From contig JAUNXW010000024.1 of assembly GCA_030539595.1 (NCBI GenBank), positions 1 through 14,395 of the forward strand: DNA of 14,395 bases. The letters run 5' to 3'. The notes under the pieces are model-generated. The model was not told the origin of the DNA. It saw nothing but the letters and a program-made list of their open reading frames with translations, and did not search any database. Position numbers and translations under genes: made by a program. Shown here piece after piece: positions 6,310 through 12,732 of this stretch (positions are counted from its first letter, which is position 1; each line of letters begins with the position of its first letter). Source of the stretch: Methanocorpusculum sp. Lineage in GTDB: Archaea; Halobacteriota; Methanomicrobia; Methanomicrobiales; Methanocorpusculaceae.

Positions 6310-6882
6310 ATGAAAGCCGATATCAAAAAAATAATTTTACTGACCGCTCTTATCGCTTTGATTGTAATCACAGCGGGATGTGTTTCAAATCAGAACAATC
6401 AGACCGAAAACCCTCAGACGCCGTTGCCGACAGCAGCTACAGAAATACCTCAGACAGTCCCCCAGACTCCTACACCATTGATTGAGAAAAATAACTCTGT
6501 CTTCAACATAATTATGGAAGACAGATATTCGGGAAATATCAGCAACTTAATGACCGCTGCAAAACGCATGAACAAAGTCGCAAAAGACGGTGAATACAGC
6601 TATCTCCTCAATCTGATAATAACCTGCAAGAGTGTTGGGGAAGGAAAATCATTTGAATTTGACCCGTATCAAGATGTGTTCCTATCGGTTGACGGAGTAA
6701 ATTACAAAGCCAAATCATCAACAACATATCCTGTGAACTATCCTGAGATTCAGTCTGTATCTCTTAAAGAAGGACAGATGGTTTCGGGCTGGCTTTATTT
6801 CATCGTTCCCGAAGGCTATGCCAAACTCAATATGAACGATGAAGGAACTGAGTCCAACATTGTCGATTTGATTTACTCCTGA
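6310..6882 (+). CDS. Lipoprotein with DUF4352-like domain
   Basis: A 190-residue exported lipoprotein. The N-terminus has a Lys-rich start, a hydrophobic core and a lipobox TAGC with Cys24. It is followed by a low-complexity linker rich in Asn, Gln, Thr and Pro (25-60), as is usual for archaeal surface lipoproteins. Residues about 60-190 look like a DUF4352/telokinin-like immunoglobulin fold: a strand with LLNLIITCKSVGEGKSFEFDP, then VFLSVDGVNYKA and the typical VSGWLYFIVPEG near 160-172. Such domains are extracellular and of unknown function, possibly sensing or binding. The gene stands alone with its own promoter. The start at 6310 has no Shine-Dalgarno, and TATAAAATA directly before it is too close to act as promoter for this start. 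Confidence 0.65.
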   Translation: MKADIKKIILLTALIALIVITAGCVSNQNNQTENPQTPLPTAATEIPQTVPQTPTPLIEKNNSVFNIIMEDRYSGNISNLMTAAKRMNKVAKDGEYSYLLNLIITCKSVGEGKSFEFDPYQDVFLSVDGVNYKAKSSTTYPVNYPEIQSVSLKEGQMVSGWLYFIVPEGYAKLNMNDEGTESNIVDLIYS

Positions 6883-6915
6883 GAATTATTTAGTAATCTC
6901 AATCCACACACTTTT

Positions 6916-6953
6916 TTCATATAGTAAATCCCATTTAATAGGGTAACCCTATT
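6916..6953 (+). promoter_or_regulatory. Promoter and operator-like inverted repeat of the amino acid ABC operon
   Basis: A TATA-like TTTCATATAGTA (6916-6927) predicts a transcription start near 6946-6949. Exactly there lies the perfect inverted repeat AATAGGGT-A-ACCCTATT (6937-6953), two 8-base arms around one central base. This is a strong candidate for a dimeric repressor site controlling the transporter. The same sequence was not found before the solute-binding protein gene at 10907. Confidence 0.5.
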
Positions 6954-6969
6954 TGGAATTTTATCGGAC

Positions 6970-7659
6970 ATGTTTGAATCATTCTCAGCAGTAACTGACT
7001 CAGCGGGTTTTCTACTCGGAGGGGTATTAACAACCTTAGTACTCGTCGGTCTCGCGCTTCTGATGGGATTTTTAATAGGAATAACTCTTACACTGGGTCA
7101 GGTTTACGGAGCAAAAATAATTCAAAGAGCCGTCTCCGTTTACGTCTGGTTCTTCAGAGGTCTGCCGAACATAGTTCTTCTGTTTCTCTTCTACTTCGCG
7201 CTGTTTCCGTTCTTCGGTCTCTCAAACATGCCGGCATTTTTGGTCGCGGTCATTGTTCTTGGGATGAGAAGCGCCGCTTATCAGTCGCAGATTTTCAGAG
7301 GCGCAATTCAATCCATTGCAGACGGTCAGATGCTTGCGGCGCGTTCGCTTGGAATGACAAAATGGCAGGCAATTAAATCAATCATACTTCCGCAGTCTCT
7401 GAGGCTTTCGCTTCCCGGCTGGTCAAACGAATACCCTGTTCTTCTTACAGATTCATCCGTTGCGTATGTTATAGGAGTTGCGGAACTTTTAACCAGAACA
7501 AGCCAAGTGATTTCAAGAACAGGAGAACCCATGCTTCTTTATTTGACATGTGCTGTCGTGTTCATTCTGCTCAATTACGGAGGCATGATGCTGATTCAGC
7601 ACATTGAAAAGAAAGTAAAAATACCCGGATTCGGGGAAAACGAGTGTGAACAGATATGA
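6970..7659 (+). CDS. Polar amino acid ABC transporter permease (HisM/GlnP-type), first subunit
   Basis: A 229-residue inner-membrane permease with about five membrane spans, the standard size for the His/Glu/Gln/Arg permease family. The cytoplasmic EAA loop that docks on the ATPase is clear: ARSLGMTKWQAIKSIILPQ (residues about 126-144), followed by LPGWSNE. An RGLPNIVLLFLFYF segment near 63-76 is also typical. It forms the membrane channel together with the second permease at 8410-9162 (heterodimer). It is first in the operon after a TATA box and an inverted repeat. Its last codons overlap the ATPase start by four bases (ATGA at 7656-7659). The substrate is probably a polar amino acid and cannot be specified further from sequence. 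Confidence 0.88.
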   Translation: MFESFSAVTDSAGFLLGGVLTTLVLVGLALLMGFLIGITLTLGQVYGAKIIQRAVSVYVWFFRGLPNIVLLFLFYFALFPFFGLSNMPAFLVAVIVLGMRSAAYQSQIFRGAIQSIADGQMLAARSLGMTKWQAIKSIILPQSLRLSLPGWSNEYPVLLTDSSVAYVIGVAELLTRTSQVISRTGEPMLLYLTCAVVFILLNYGGMMLIQHIEKKVKIPGFGENECEQI

Positions 7660-8408
7660 ATAATACAACAGATATACCAATCCTTCGCGTTGAAAATCTC
7701 TGCAAGTCGTACGGAGATTTGCATGTTTTGAAAAATGTCTCGTTTGAAATCCGCAGAGGAGAGAAAAAGGTCTTTGTAGGTCCTTCGGGAACAGGAAAAT
7801 CAACGCTTCTCCGCTGCATAAATCAGCTCACAGTCCCGGACTCGGGATTTGTTTATCTTAACGGCGAGGAAATCACCAACTCGGGCAAAAAAATAAATGA
7901 ATATCGTCAGAAGATGGGGATGGTTTTCCAGAATTTTAATCTGTTTGACCACCTGACAGCTGTCAGAAACATTGAGCTTGCACTTCTTAAAGTCAAAAAG
8001 ATGAGCAAGGCTGATGCTCACAAAAAAGCAATGGATGAGCTTGAACGGGTTGGAATGGCTGACAGAGCCGATTTTTATCCCGCACAGCTTTCCGGCGGAC
8101 AGGCTCAGAGGGTTTCTATTGCGCGGGCTCTTGCAATGGATCCTGAGGTTATGCTTTTTGATGAACCGACAAGCGCTCTTGACCCGGAACTTAAAAGAGA
8201 AGTAATGGAGGTTATGAGAAAACTTGCCGAAGGCGGTATGACCTGCATTGTGGTTACTCATGAGATGAAGTTTGCAACCTCCTTTGCGACAGAGATTCTC
8301 TTAATGGAGAAAGGCGAAATTGTTGAGCGCGGAAACCCGGCAGATATTCCGACAAGCCCGAACTTTGTTCGAACACGTGAATTTATGGGAAGCTACGTAG
8401 AAGAGTGA
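7656..8408 (+). CDS. Polar amino acid ABC transporter ATP-binding protein (GlnQ-type)
   Basis: A 250-residue ABC ATPase with every canonical motif: Walker A GPSGTGKST (42-50), Q-loop VFQNFNLF with Gln92, signature LSGGQ (145-149), Walker B VMLFDE (165-170), D-loop SALDP and H-loop His202 in VVTHEM. The LFDHLTAVRNIELAL stretch and overall length match the GlnQ/HisP group. It powers import by the two permeases flanking it in the operon. Its start overlaps the first permease by four bases, and its stop is one base before the start of the second permease, so translation of all three is coupled. It should be cytosolic and bound to the membrane. All catalytic residues are present. Confidence 0.93.
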   Translation: MNNTTDIPILRVENLCKSYGDLHVLKNVSFEIRRGEKKVFVGPSGTGKSTLLRCINQLTVPDSGFVYLNGEEITNSGKKINEYRQKMGMVFQNFNLFDHLTAVRNIELALLKVKKMSKADAHKKAMDELERVGMADRADFYPAQLSGGQAQRVSIARALAMDPEVMLFDEPTSALDPELKREVMEVMRKLAEGGMTCIVVTHEMKFATSFATEILLMEKGEIVERGNPADIPTSPNFVRTREFMGSYVEE

Positions 8409-8409
8409 C

Positions 8410-9162
8410 ATGAGCGAAGCAGTAAACATAACAGTTTCTTCAGGCGGATTCGATGCGGTTGTTCAGGGAATCATAGATTATTTCGTGTCTCAGATTCCGT
8501 TCTGGCAGGATATTTTACTCCCTGCTCTCTTCGACGGTCTGTTCGTTACTCTCCAGCTTGTTCTGCTTACAGCGCCGTTTGGTTTTATTCTTGGTATGCT
8601 TGTTGCGGTTTCAAGAGTTTACGGACCCAAGCCTTTGAAATGGCTTGCGAAACTCTATGTTATATTTTTCAGAGGCTGCCCGCTTCTTGTGCTTTTGTTT
8701 ATTCTCTACTTCGGTCTGCCGTCGATAGGAATTGTTCTCGGTTCGTATCTGTCTGCGCTGTTCGGTTTTATTCTGTGCAATTCAGCCTACAACTCGGAAT
8801 ATTTACGCGGAGCTCTTCAGTCGGTTAAGCAGGGTCAGATGACTGCGGCGCGTTCGCTTGGAATGAACAAGATTCAGGCAATCTTTTATGTGATTATCCC
8901 GCAGGCTCTGAGAAGAGCTCTTCCCGGAGTTTCAAACGAGTTCATTTATCTTATTAAATATTCCTCGCTTGCGTATGTTGTGACGGTAATAGAACTCACT
9001 GGAGCGGCAAAAATTATTGCAAGCAAGTATTTCATGTACTTTGAAGCGTTTGCCGCTGTGGGTATTTTCTATCTGGTTCTTGTGACCATTGCAACTGTCG
9101 GTATTCATTTCCTTGAAAAGAAGCTTGCAATCCCTGGTGTCTCAGGGGTTATTAATAAGTAG
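8410..9162 (+). CDS. Polar amino acid ABC transporter permease, second subunit
   Basis: A 250-residue permease, paralogous to the first one (6970-7659). It has the EAA loop ARSLGMNKIQAIFYVIIPQ followed by LPGVSNE, and RGCPLLVLLFILYFGLP in the middle. It is longer at the N-terminus, where an extra roughly 30-residue segment precedes the first span. Together with its paralogue it should form the heterodimeric channel. It ends with TAG two bases before the stop of the convergent hepT gene (9165), so there is no room for a terminator between them and the transcripts probably overlap. The 6-base inverted repeat AGATTC/GAATCT (9161-9178) spans this junction. Confidence 0.88.
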   Translation: MSEAVNITVSSGGFDAVVQGIIDYFVSQIPFWQDILLPALFDGLFVTLQLVLLTAPFGFILGMLVAVSRVYGPKPLKWLAKLYVIFFRGCPLLVLLFILYFGLPSIGIVLGSYLSALFGFILCNSAYNSEYLRGALQSVKQGQMTAARSLGMNKIQAIFYVIIPQALRRALPGVSNEFIYLIKYSSLAYVVTVIELTGAAKIIASKYFMYFEAFAAVGIFYLVLVTIATVGIHFLEKKLAIPGVSGVINK

Positions 9163-9164
9163 AT

Positions 9165-9497
9165 TCAGCGGAGAATCTCTAAAATCTGTTTATAGACAAT
9201 AGGAACATCTTTAATCATCGTATCCCAGACAAGCACCGGCTCAACTTTAAAATAACCGTGAATCAGCCTGTTCCTCATCTTATACATACCTGACCAGTCA
9301 ATATACGAAAACTCTTCCACAGTCTCTGCGGAAATATTATTTGCCGCCTCGCCGATTATTTCTATTGACCTTTCAGCCGCACGTTGATAAGTTTCGTCTT
9401 CTAAAAATTCATCAAACGAAATTTTTTCGGTTAAACCCTTAAGATACTTAACCTAATCAAAAATATGTCTGATGTAGACTAAACTTTCGCCATCCAT
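9165..9497 (-). pseudogene. hepT: HepT toxin (HEPN/DUF86) with in-frame TAG at codon 15
   Basis: Reading the minus strand from the ATG at 9497 gives a 111-codon frame ending in TGA (9165-9167). It is interrupted only by TAG at 9455-9453, codon 15. Around the stop the sequence aligns without gaps to HepT/DUF86: YIRHIFD, stop, VKYLKGLTEKISFDEFL, then ERSIEIIGEAANNIS and DWSGMYKMRNRLIHGYF. The active-site RX4HXY motif of HEPN ribonuclease toxins is intact (Arg75, His80, Tyr82). HepT toxins cleave RNA and are silenced by MntA, which AMPylates the motif tyrosine. The start overlaps the end of mntA by 19 bases, the usual arrangement for the pair. Explanations are a nonsense mutation that disarms the toxin (most likely), a sequencing error, or stop-codon readthrough. 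TAG serves as the stop of the two neighbouring genes, so recoding as pyrrolysine is unlikely. Confidence 0.85.
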
Positions 9498-9799
9498 ATA
9501 ATCTCCGTCTGCACATACGGCAGAATATACGGGCTGATTCCCGTTGTAGTAACCAAATCAACCTTTCGATCAAATAACTCTTCCAGAAAATCGGCAAGCC
9601 CCATAAAATTACGCATTGTCATAGAACCTGCTCTAAAAGAAATCATCACATCCACATCAGAATCCGCAGTATCTTCTCCGCGTGAAACAGAACCGAATAT
9701 CCCTATCGTATCAATACCGAAACGTTCCCGTATCTCAGGTAAGTTCGCCTCCAATTTTTTGAGGACATACTCTTTGATACTGACATATTCGATCTTCAT
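9479..9799 (-). CDS. mntA: MntA-type minimal nucleotidyltransferase (antitoxin of HepT)
   Basis: A 106-residue protein of the minimal nucleotidyltransferase family. The hallmark GSX10DXD motif is complete: Gly36-Ser37, then ten residues, then Asp48-x-Asp50 (GIFGSVSRGEDTADSDVDVMISF region). The third catalytic acidic residue is probably Asp81 in DRKVDLVT. In the MntA/HepT type of toxin-antitoxin system, the enzyme transfers AMP from ATP to the tyrosine in the RX4HXY motif of the HEPN toxin. The gene lies directly upstream of hepT and overlaps it by 19 bases. A TATA-like AAATTTATTA about 30 bases upstream on the minus strand (near 9838-9828) would give a nearly leaderless mRNA. The frame is intact even though its partner is interrupted. 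It is probably a mobile defence or stabilisation module placed between the ABC operon and its binding-protein gene. Confidence 0.88.
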   Translation of the reverse strand: MKIEYVSIKEYVLKKLEANLPEIRERFGIDTIGIFGSVSRGEDTADSDVDVMISFRAGSMTMRNFMGLADFLEELFDRKVDLVTTTGISPYILPYVQTEIIWMAKV

Positions 9800-10080
9800 T
9801 GTTAATCATTAATTGTAGGCACAAGGTAATAAATTTGTCCGTGAAAAGAAGCAGTCAAAATGAATTTGTCCAATGCGGAAAGTCCGAAGGGCTTTCTTGG
9901 TTGAGGCGAGAGGATTTAGCATCTTTAGGCTGAGCATCAAGTTGAACACTTGCGAATGCGGGTTGGACGCTAAATGTGGACGACCTTAGCAGAGAAAACT
10001 ATAAGTTTTTGAATCGCAAAAAATCCGTTGGACAAGCTTAAAATATAATTTCTTCATTGCGTGCGATTGTAGCCCGCATC
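9800..10080. repeat. Gene-free, inverted-repeat-rich intergenic region
   Basis: No convincing gene lies in this stretch. It holds a strong hairpin GAAAGTCC-GAA-GGGCTTTC (9878-9896, one G-U pair), the hairpin CAAGT/ACTTG (9938-9952), TTTAGC (9915-9920) facing GCTAAA (9969-9974), ATGCGGG (9956-9962) facing CCCGCAT (10073-10079), and TTGTCCAA (9866-9873) facing TTGGACAA (10028-10035). The 16 bases at 10021-10036 recur exactly at 14358-14373. Together this looks like a decayed non-autonomous element or a structured RNA. I could not identify the family. Confidence 0.4.
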
Positions 10081-10120
10081 AAAAAATCAAATAAAAACCA
10101 ACAAAATAAAAAAAAGATTA
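10081..10120 (-). terminator. T-rich terminator after the solute-binding protein gene
   Basis: On the minus strand the 40 bases following the stop codon (10128-10130) contain several T-runs, the longest eight T (opposite A-rich 10081-10120). This is a typical archaeal terminator. Confidence 0.5.
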
Positions 10121-10127
10121 ATGGAAT

Positions 10128-10907
10128 TTACTCTGTAACAAGATACTTCTTCTGAAGTTCATTCCACTTATCGGAAGCCATCAGTTCCTTAATTCCTTCG
10201 TTAACAAGGTTCTGCAGTTTGGTATCTTCGTTGCGCAATGCAACACCGTACTGCTCTTTGGTATCAATCTTGCCGAGCATAACAAGATTCTCTTTTCCTG
10301 AAATGTAGTTCTCAATGTTTACATCATCGAAAATAACAACCTGAACAAGACCGTTCTCTAAAGCAACCATTGACTGCGGGAACGAATCATAGAGTTTAAT
10401 CTTGCCGTCTTTAACCATCTGGTTATACTTACCTTCTCCGAAGTAATCCTGCATCCATTGATCAGCCGAGCAGCTTCTCTGAACACCGATGATTAATTCT
10501 CCGGCTTCAAACTGTGCAACCGTTGCTGTTGAACCTTTCTTGACTGCAAGACCCTGGTTAACCGTCCAGTACGGGTTTGAGAAAGTAACTTTTGCCGCAC
10601 GCTCAGGGGTGATTGTCATACCTGAGTAAACCATATCGATGTTTCCCGCGAGTAATGCCGGAATAATTCCGTCCCATGCAACACCCTTGATTTCAACAGT
10701 GAATCCCTTCTGCTTTGCAATCCACTGAATTGACTCTACATCGAAACCGACATAGTTTCCGTTTTCATCAATGTATGAATACGGTGCGTATTCTGCATCA
10801 ACACCGACAATGTAGTCGGCTTTCTTTTCTCCTGTGCATCCGGCCGTAAGGACTAAACACACAACCACGAGGGATACTGCTATCCCAAATAACACTCTCT
10901 TATCCAT
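10128..10907 (-). CDS. Amino acid ABC transporter solute-binding lipoprotein (family 3)
   Basis: A 259-residue lipoprotein with a lipobox TAGC (Cys24) after a hydrophobic signal segment, followed by a family 3 periplasmic-binding-protein fold. Signatures are VGVDAEYAPYSYIDENGNYVGFDVE (34-58), the WDGIIPALLAGNIDMVYSGMTITPERAAKVTFSNPY region (78-113) and a C-terminal helix ELMASDKWNELQKKYL. It captures a polar amino acid outside the membrane and delivers it to a permease. The cognate ABC operon on the plus strand (6970-9162) lacks a binding protein and lies about 1 kb away, so pairing is very likely. The two are now on opposite strands, separated by the mntA/hepT module. A minus-strand TATA-like CTATTTTATA (10940-10931) about 28 bases upstream predicts a leaderless mRNA. 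Confidence 0.9.
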   Translation of the reverse strand: MDKRVLFGIAVSLVVVCLVLTAGCTGEKKADYIVGVDAEYAPYSYIDENGNYVGFDVESIQWIAKQKGFTVEIKGVAWDGIIPALLAGNIDMVYSGMTITPERAAKVTFSNPYWTVNQGLAVKKGSTATVAQFEAGELIIGVQRSCSADQWMQDYFGEGKYNQMVKDGKIKLYDSFPQSMVALENGLVQVVIFDDVNIENYISGKENLVMLGKIDTKEQYGVALRNEDTKLQNLVNEGIKELMASDKWNELQKKYLVTE

Positions 10908-10930
10908 CCGTTAAACATTTTCACTAATTG

Positions 10931-10940
10931 TATAAAATAG
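10931..10940 (-). promoter_or_regulatory. TATA box of the solute-binding protein gene
   Basis: CTATTTTATA on the minus strand, about 28 bases before the ATG at 10907, sits at leaderless-promoter distance. It shows the binding protein is transcribed independently of the uppS operon upstream. It shares no obvious operator with the permease operon. Confidence 0.45.
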
Positions 10941-10957
10941 TATCTTTGTGAATTGGA

Positions 10958-11731
10958 TTATGAACAGGTCTGCTGATTGTCAACTCTTTCGTCATAGACC
11001 CTTAAAGCTCTAATCATATCCACGTATCTGAACTCAGGCCATGTCGGAGCACAAAAAAATACAGCCGCTTCGTTACCGTTGGCAAGCCAAGGAAGAAAAT
11101 TTGAAGTCCTCTTATCGTTGCCTGTTCGAATAATCAAATCCACAGGCGGCATAGGCTTATTAGGATACATATTCTTTGTAACACACTCAGGAGTGATACT
11201 GTCCGCTGAGATTTCTCCTGAGCGCACTCCAGAAACAATGCGTTTTGCCGTCTCCACAATCTCATTTCTTCCGCCGTAGGCAAGAGCGAAGTGAATATAA
11301 TATTTATTATGGTCTTTGGTCACGTTCTCAAGATTTTCAATGCTTTTAATCAGACGTGCCGGAATAAGACTTCTGTCGCCTATAATTGAAATGTTAATCT
11401 CTTTCGCAAAAATTCTTTCATCGGTTAAGAGATTTGTAAATCTGTTGATGAACAGTTCCATCAGGTCAGCAACCTCTTCGTCGCTGCGCTTGAAGTTCTC
11501 GGTAGAGAACGCATAATATGTCATGTGTTTGATACCGATTTCACCCATCCAGTCAATAACACGAATTGTCTGGTCTGCTCCGATATTATGTCCCTGATCA
11601 ACTCCGAGCCCGTGAGACTTTGCATATCTGCGGTTGCCGTCCATGATTATTGCGACATGGGTGGGCTTATGCTTAAGTCCTCTCAAAACTTTGTGCGCGT
11701 AAACATCCTCCGCGAAAGTTCTTATACTCAC
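10958..11731 (-). CDS. uppS: Cis-prenyltransferase (undecaprenyl/polyprenyl diphosphate synthase family)
   Basis: A 257-residue cytosolic enzyme with all family motifs: HVAIIMDGNRRYA (25-37) with catalytic Asp31, YYAFSTENFKR (72-82), ALAYGGRNEI (149-158), DLIIRTGNDKRTSNFLPW (198-215) with the diphosphate-binding Arg residues, and WPEFRYVDMIRAL (231-243). It condenses isopentenyl diphosphate units in cis to make long polyprenyl diphosphate. In archaea the product feeds dolichol-type lipid carriers for N-glycosylation and surface polymers. The start is a GTG at 11731 whose GTGA overlaps the stop of the preceding radical SAM gene by four bases, so translation is coupled. It is the last gene of the lysS-radical SAM-uppS operon. 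The length is normal for archaeal members. Confidence 0.93.
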   Translation of the reverse strand: MSIRTFAEDVYAHKVLRGLKHKPTHVAIIMDGNRRYAKSHGLGVDQGHNIGADQTIRVIDWMGEIGIKHMTYYAFSTENFKRSDEEVADLMELFINRFTNLLTDERIFAKEINISIIGDRSLIPARLIKSIENLENVTKDHNKYYIHFALAYGGRNEIVETAKRIVSGVRSGEISADSITPECVTKNMYPNKPMPPVDLIIRTGNDKRTSNFLPWLANGNEAAVFFCAPTWPEFRYVDMIRALRVYDERVDNQQTCS

Positions 11732-12732
11732 TGCGGTGTCACCTCAACAATCATACCGTCATTTGGATAGCGCTCGATTATTTTTCTGTCAGAGCCGAAC
11801 TTTCTCGGAATTTTTCTCATCTGCACCCAGTCAAGTTCTATTGTTCCGTCTTCCATCTCCTCATAAAAACTTCCTGCTTTCATAAGAGACAGAATCATCT
11901 CAAGGTCACCTTCGGGATTCATTGAGCCGTACATAATTGTGCCGTCATCGGTTATTGTATCAAACGGTCTTGCCGAATTTCTTGCAACACGCTTGAGTCT
12001 TTCGCGAAGTTGAACCGAGTCCTTAAATGTTGACGTGCAGTAGTGAACCTTTGGGTGACCGTTGATTTCCCCTGCCCATTTTGTTGAACCTTTAATGGCG
12101 TTGCACAGAGGATTTTCCGGCTCAAGTTTGCGTCTTCGCATTTCTTCAGCGCATGAATCTCCCCACTCAAGCTGATTGATGTTGAAGAAATCAACATAGT
12201 CAAGCAGCGGGAAAAAGTTTCTCAGCCCCTGAAGAGACGGGACTTCAATACCTACATCGAATCCCATCTTCTTCGCGTTTTTAATCGACTCAAGGTAAGG
12301 GGATGTCATAATTCCGCTCCACTCTTCATGAGGAGGATGCATTCTTATCTCATCAACAACATCGCAGAGAGCAGCGAGGTCTTCTTGGGTTGGAGCTCTT
12401 CCCGTGTAAAGGTGAATATGATGTTCTTTGCCGAAATGATTTTTCAGCGCTGAGCAGAACTCAACAACGCGTTCAAGTTCCATCAGAGGCTCTCCACCCG
12501 TGACGCCCGTTCCGAGAGCGTCCATAATTTCTGCCTGTTCAATAGCCTCTTCCGGAGTTGTAATCTTCGCGTCGTTTGCGAAAATCACATCATTGTCCTT
12601 GCGTTCTTCCGATAGAGGACAATACCAGCAGTCACGGTCGCATCTGCCTGTGATAAAAAGCACAAGCTTCGCTCCTATGTAACAGAGCTGACAGCCCTTC
12701 GATAAATTTTTTGGAAGCTTTGCCTTAGCCAT
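11728..12732 (-). CDS. Radical SAM protein, COG2108-like, function unknown
   Basis: A 334-residue radical S-adenosylmethionine enzyme. The [4Fe-4S] cluster motif CX3CX2C is CDRDCWYC (Cys31, Cys35, Cys38) and the SAM-binding GGEP is at 79-82. An extra Cys pair lies just before it (GCQLC, Cys14 and Cys17). Further Cys residues occur in the second half (SCAEE, PLCNA, HYCTS regions) that could bind a second cluster or metal. The pattern agrees with COG2108, an archaeal group related to pyruvate formate-lyase activase but without a known substrate. The start overlaps the lysS stop by one base (TAATG, 12732-12734), and its stop overlaps the uppS start by four bases. This tight setting suggests a housekeeping role linked to translation or polyprenol/lipid synthesis, which is inference. 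A role as glycyl-radical activase is not supported, since no partner is seen here. Confidence 0.82.
   Translation of the reverse strand: MAKAKLPKNLSKGCQLCYIGAKLVLFITGRCDRDCWYCPLSEERKDNDVIFANDAKITTPEEAIEQAEIMDALGTGVTGGEPLMELERVVEFCSALKNHFGKEHHIHLYTGRAPTQEDLAALCDVVDEIRMHPPHEEWSGIMTSPYLESIKNAKKMGFDVGIEVPSLQGLRNFFPLLDYVDFFNINQLEWGDSCAEEMRRRKLEPENPLCNAIKGSTKWAGEINGHPKVHYCTSTFKDSVQLRERLKRVARNSARPFDTITDDGTIMYGSMNPEGDLEMILSLMKAGSFYEEMEDGTIELDWVQMRKIPRKFGSDRKIIERYPNDGMIVEVTPQ

Noticed and set aside
9453..9455. Pyrrolysine insertion at the TAG in hepT.
   Set aside because: The position is not a catalytic one, no pyl gene is in the window, and TAG is the ordinary stop of the adjacent permease and mntA genes.
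9875..9900. GGAAAGTCC resembles the conserved CR-I core of RNase P RNA.
   Set aside because: The rest of the RNase P core, including the 3' partner region, was not found nearby, and the sequence is simply one arm of a local hairpin.
9809..9937. A 42-codon minus-strand frame (ATG at 9937) in the repeat-rich region.
   Set aside because: Short, no recognisable domain, no start signals, and it runs across the hairpins. It is more likely a by-product of the element than a gene.
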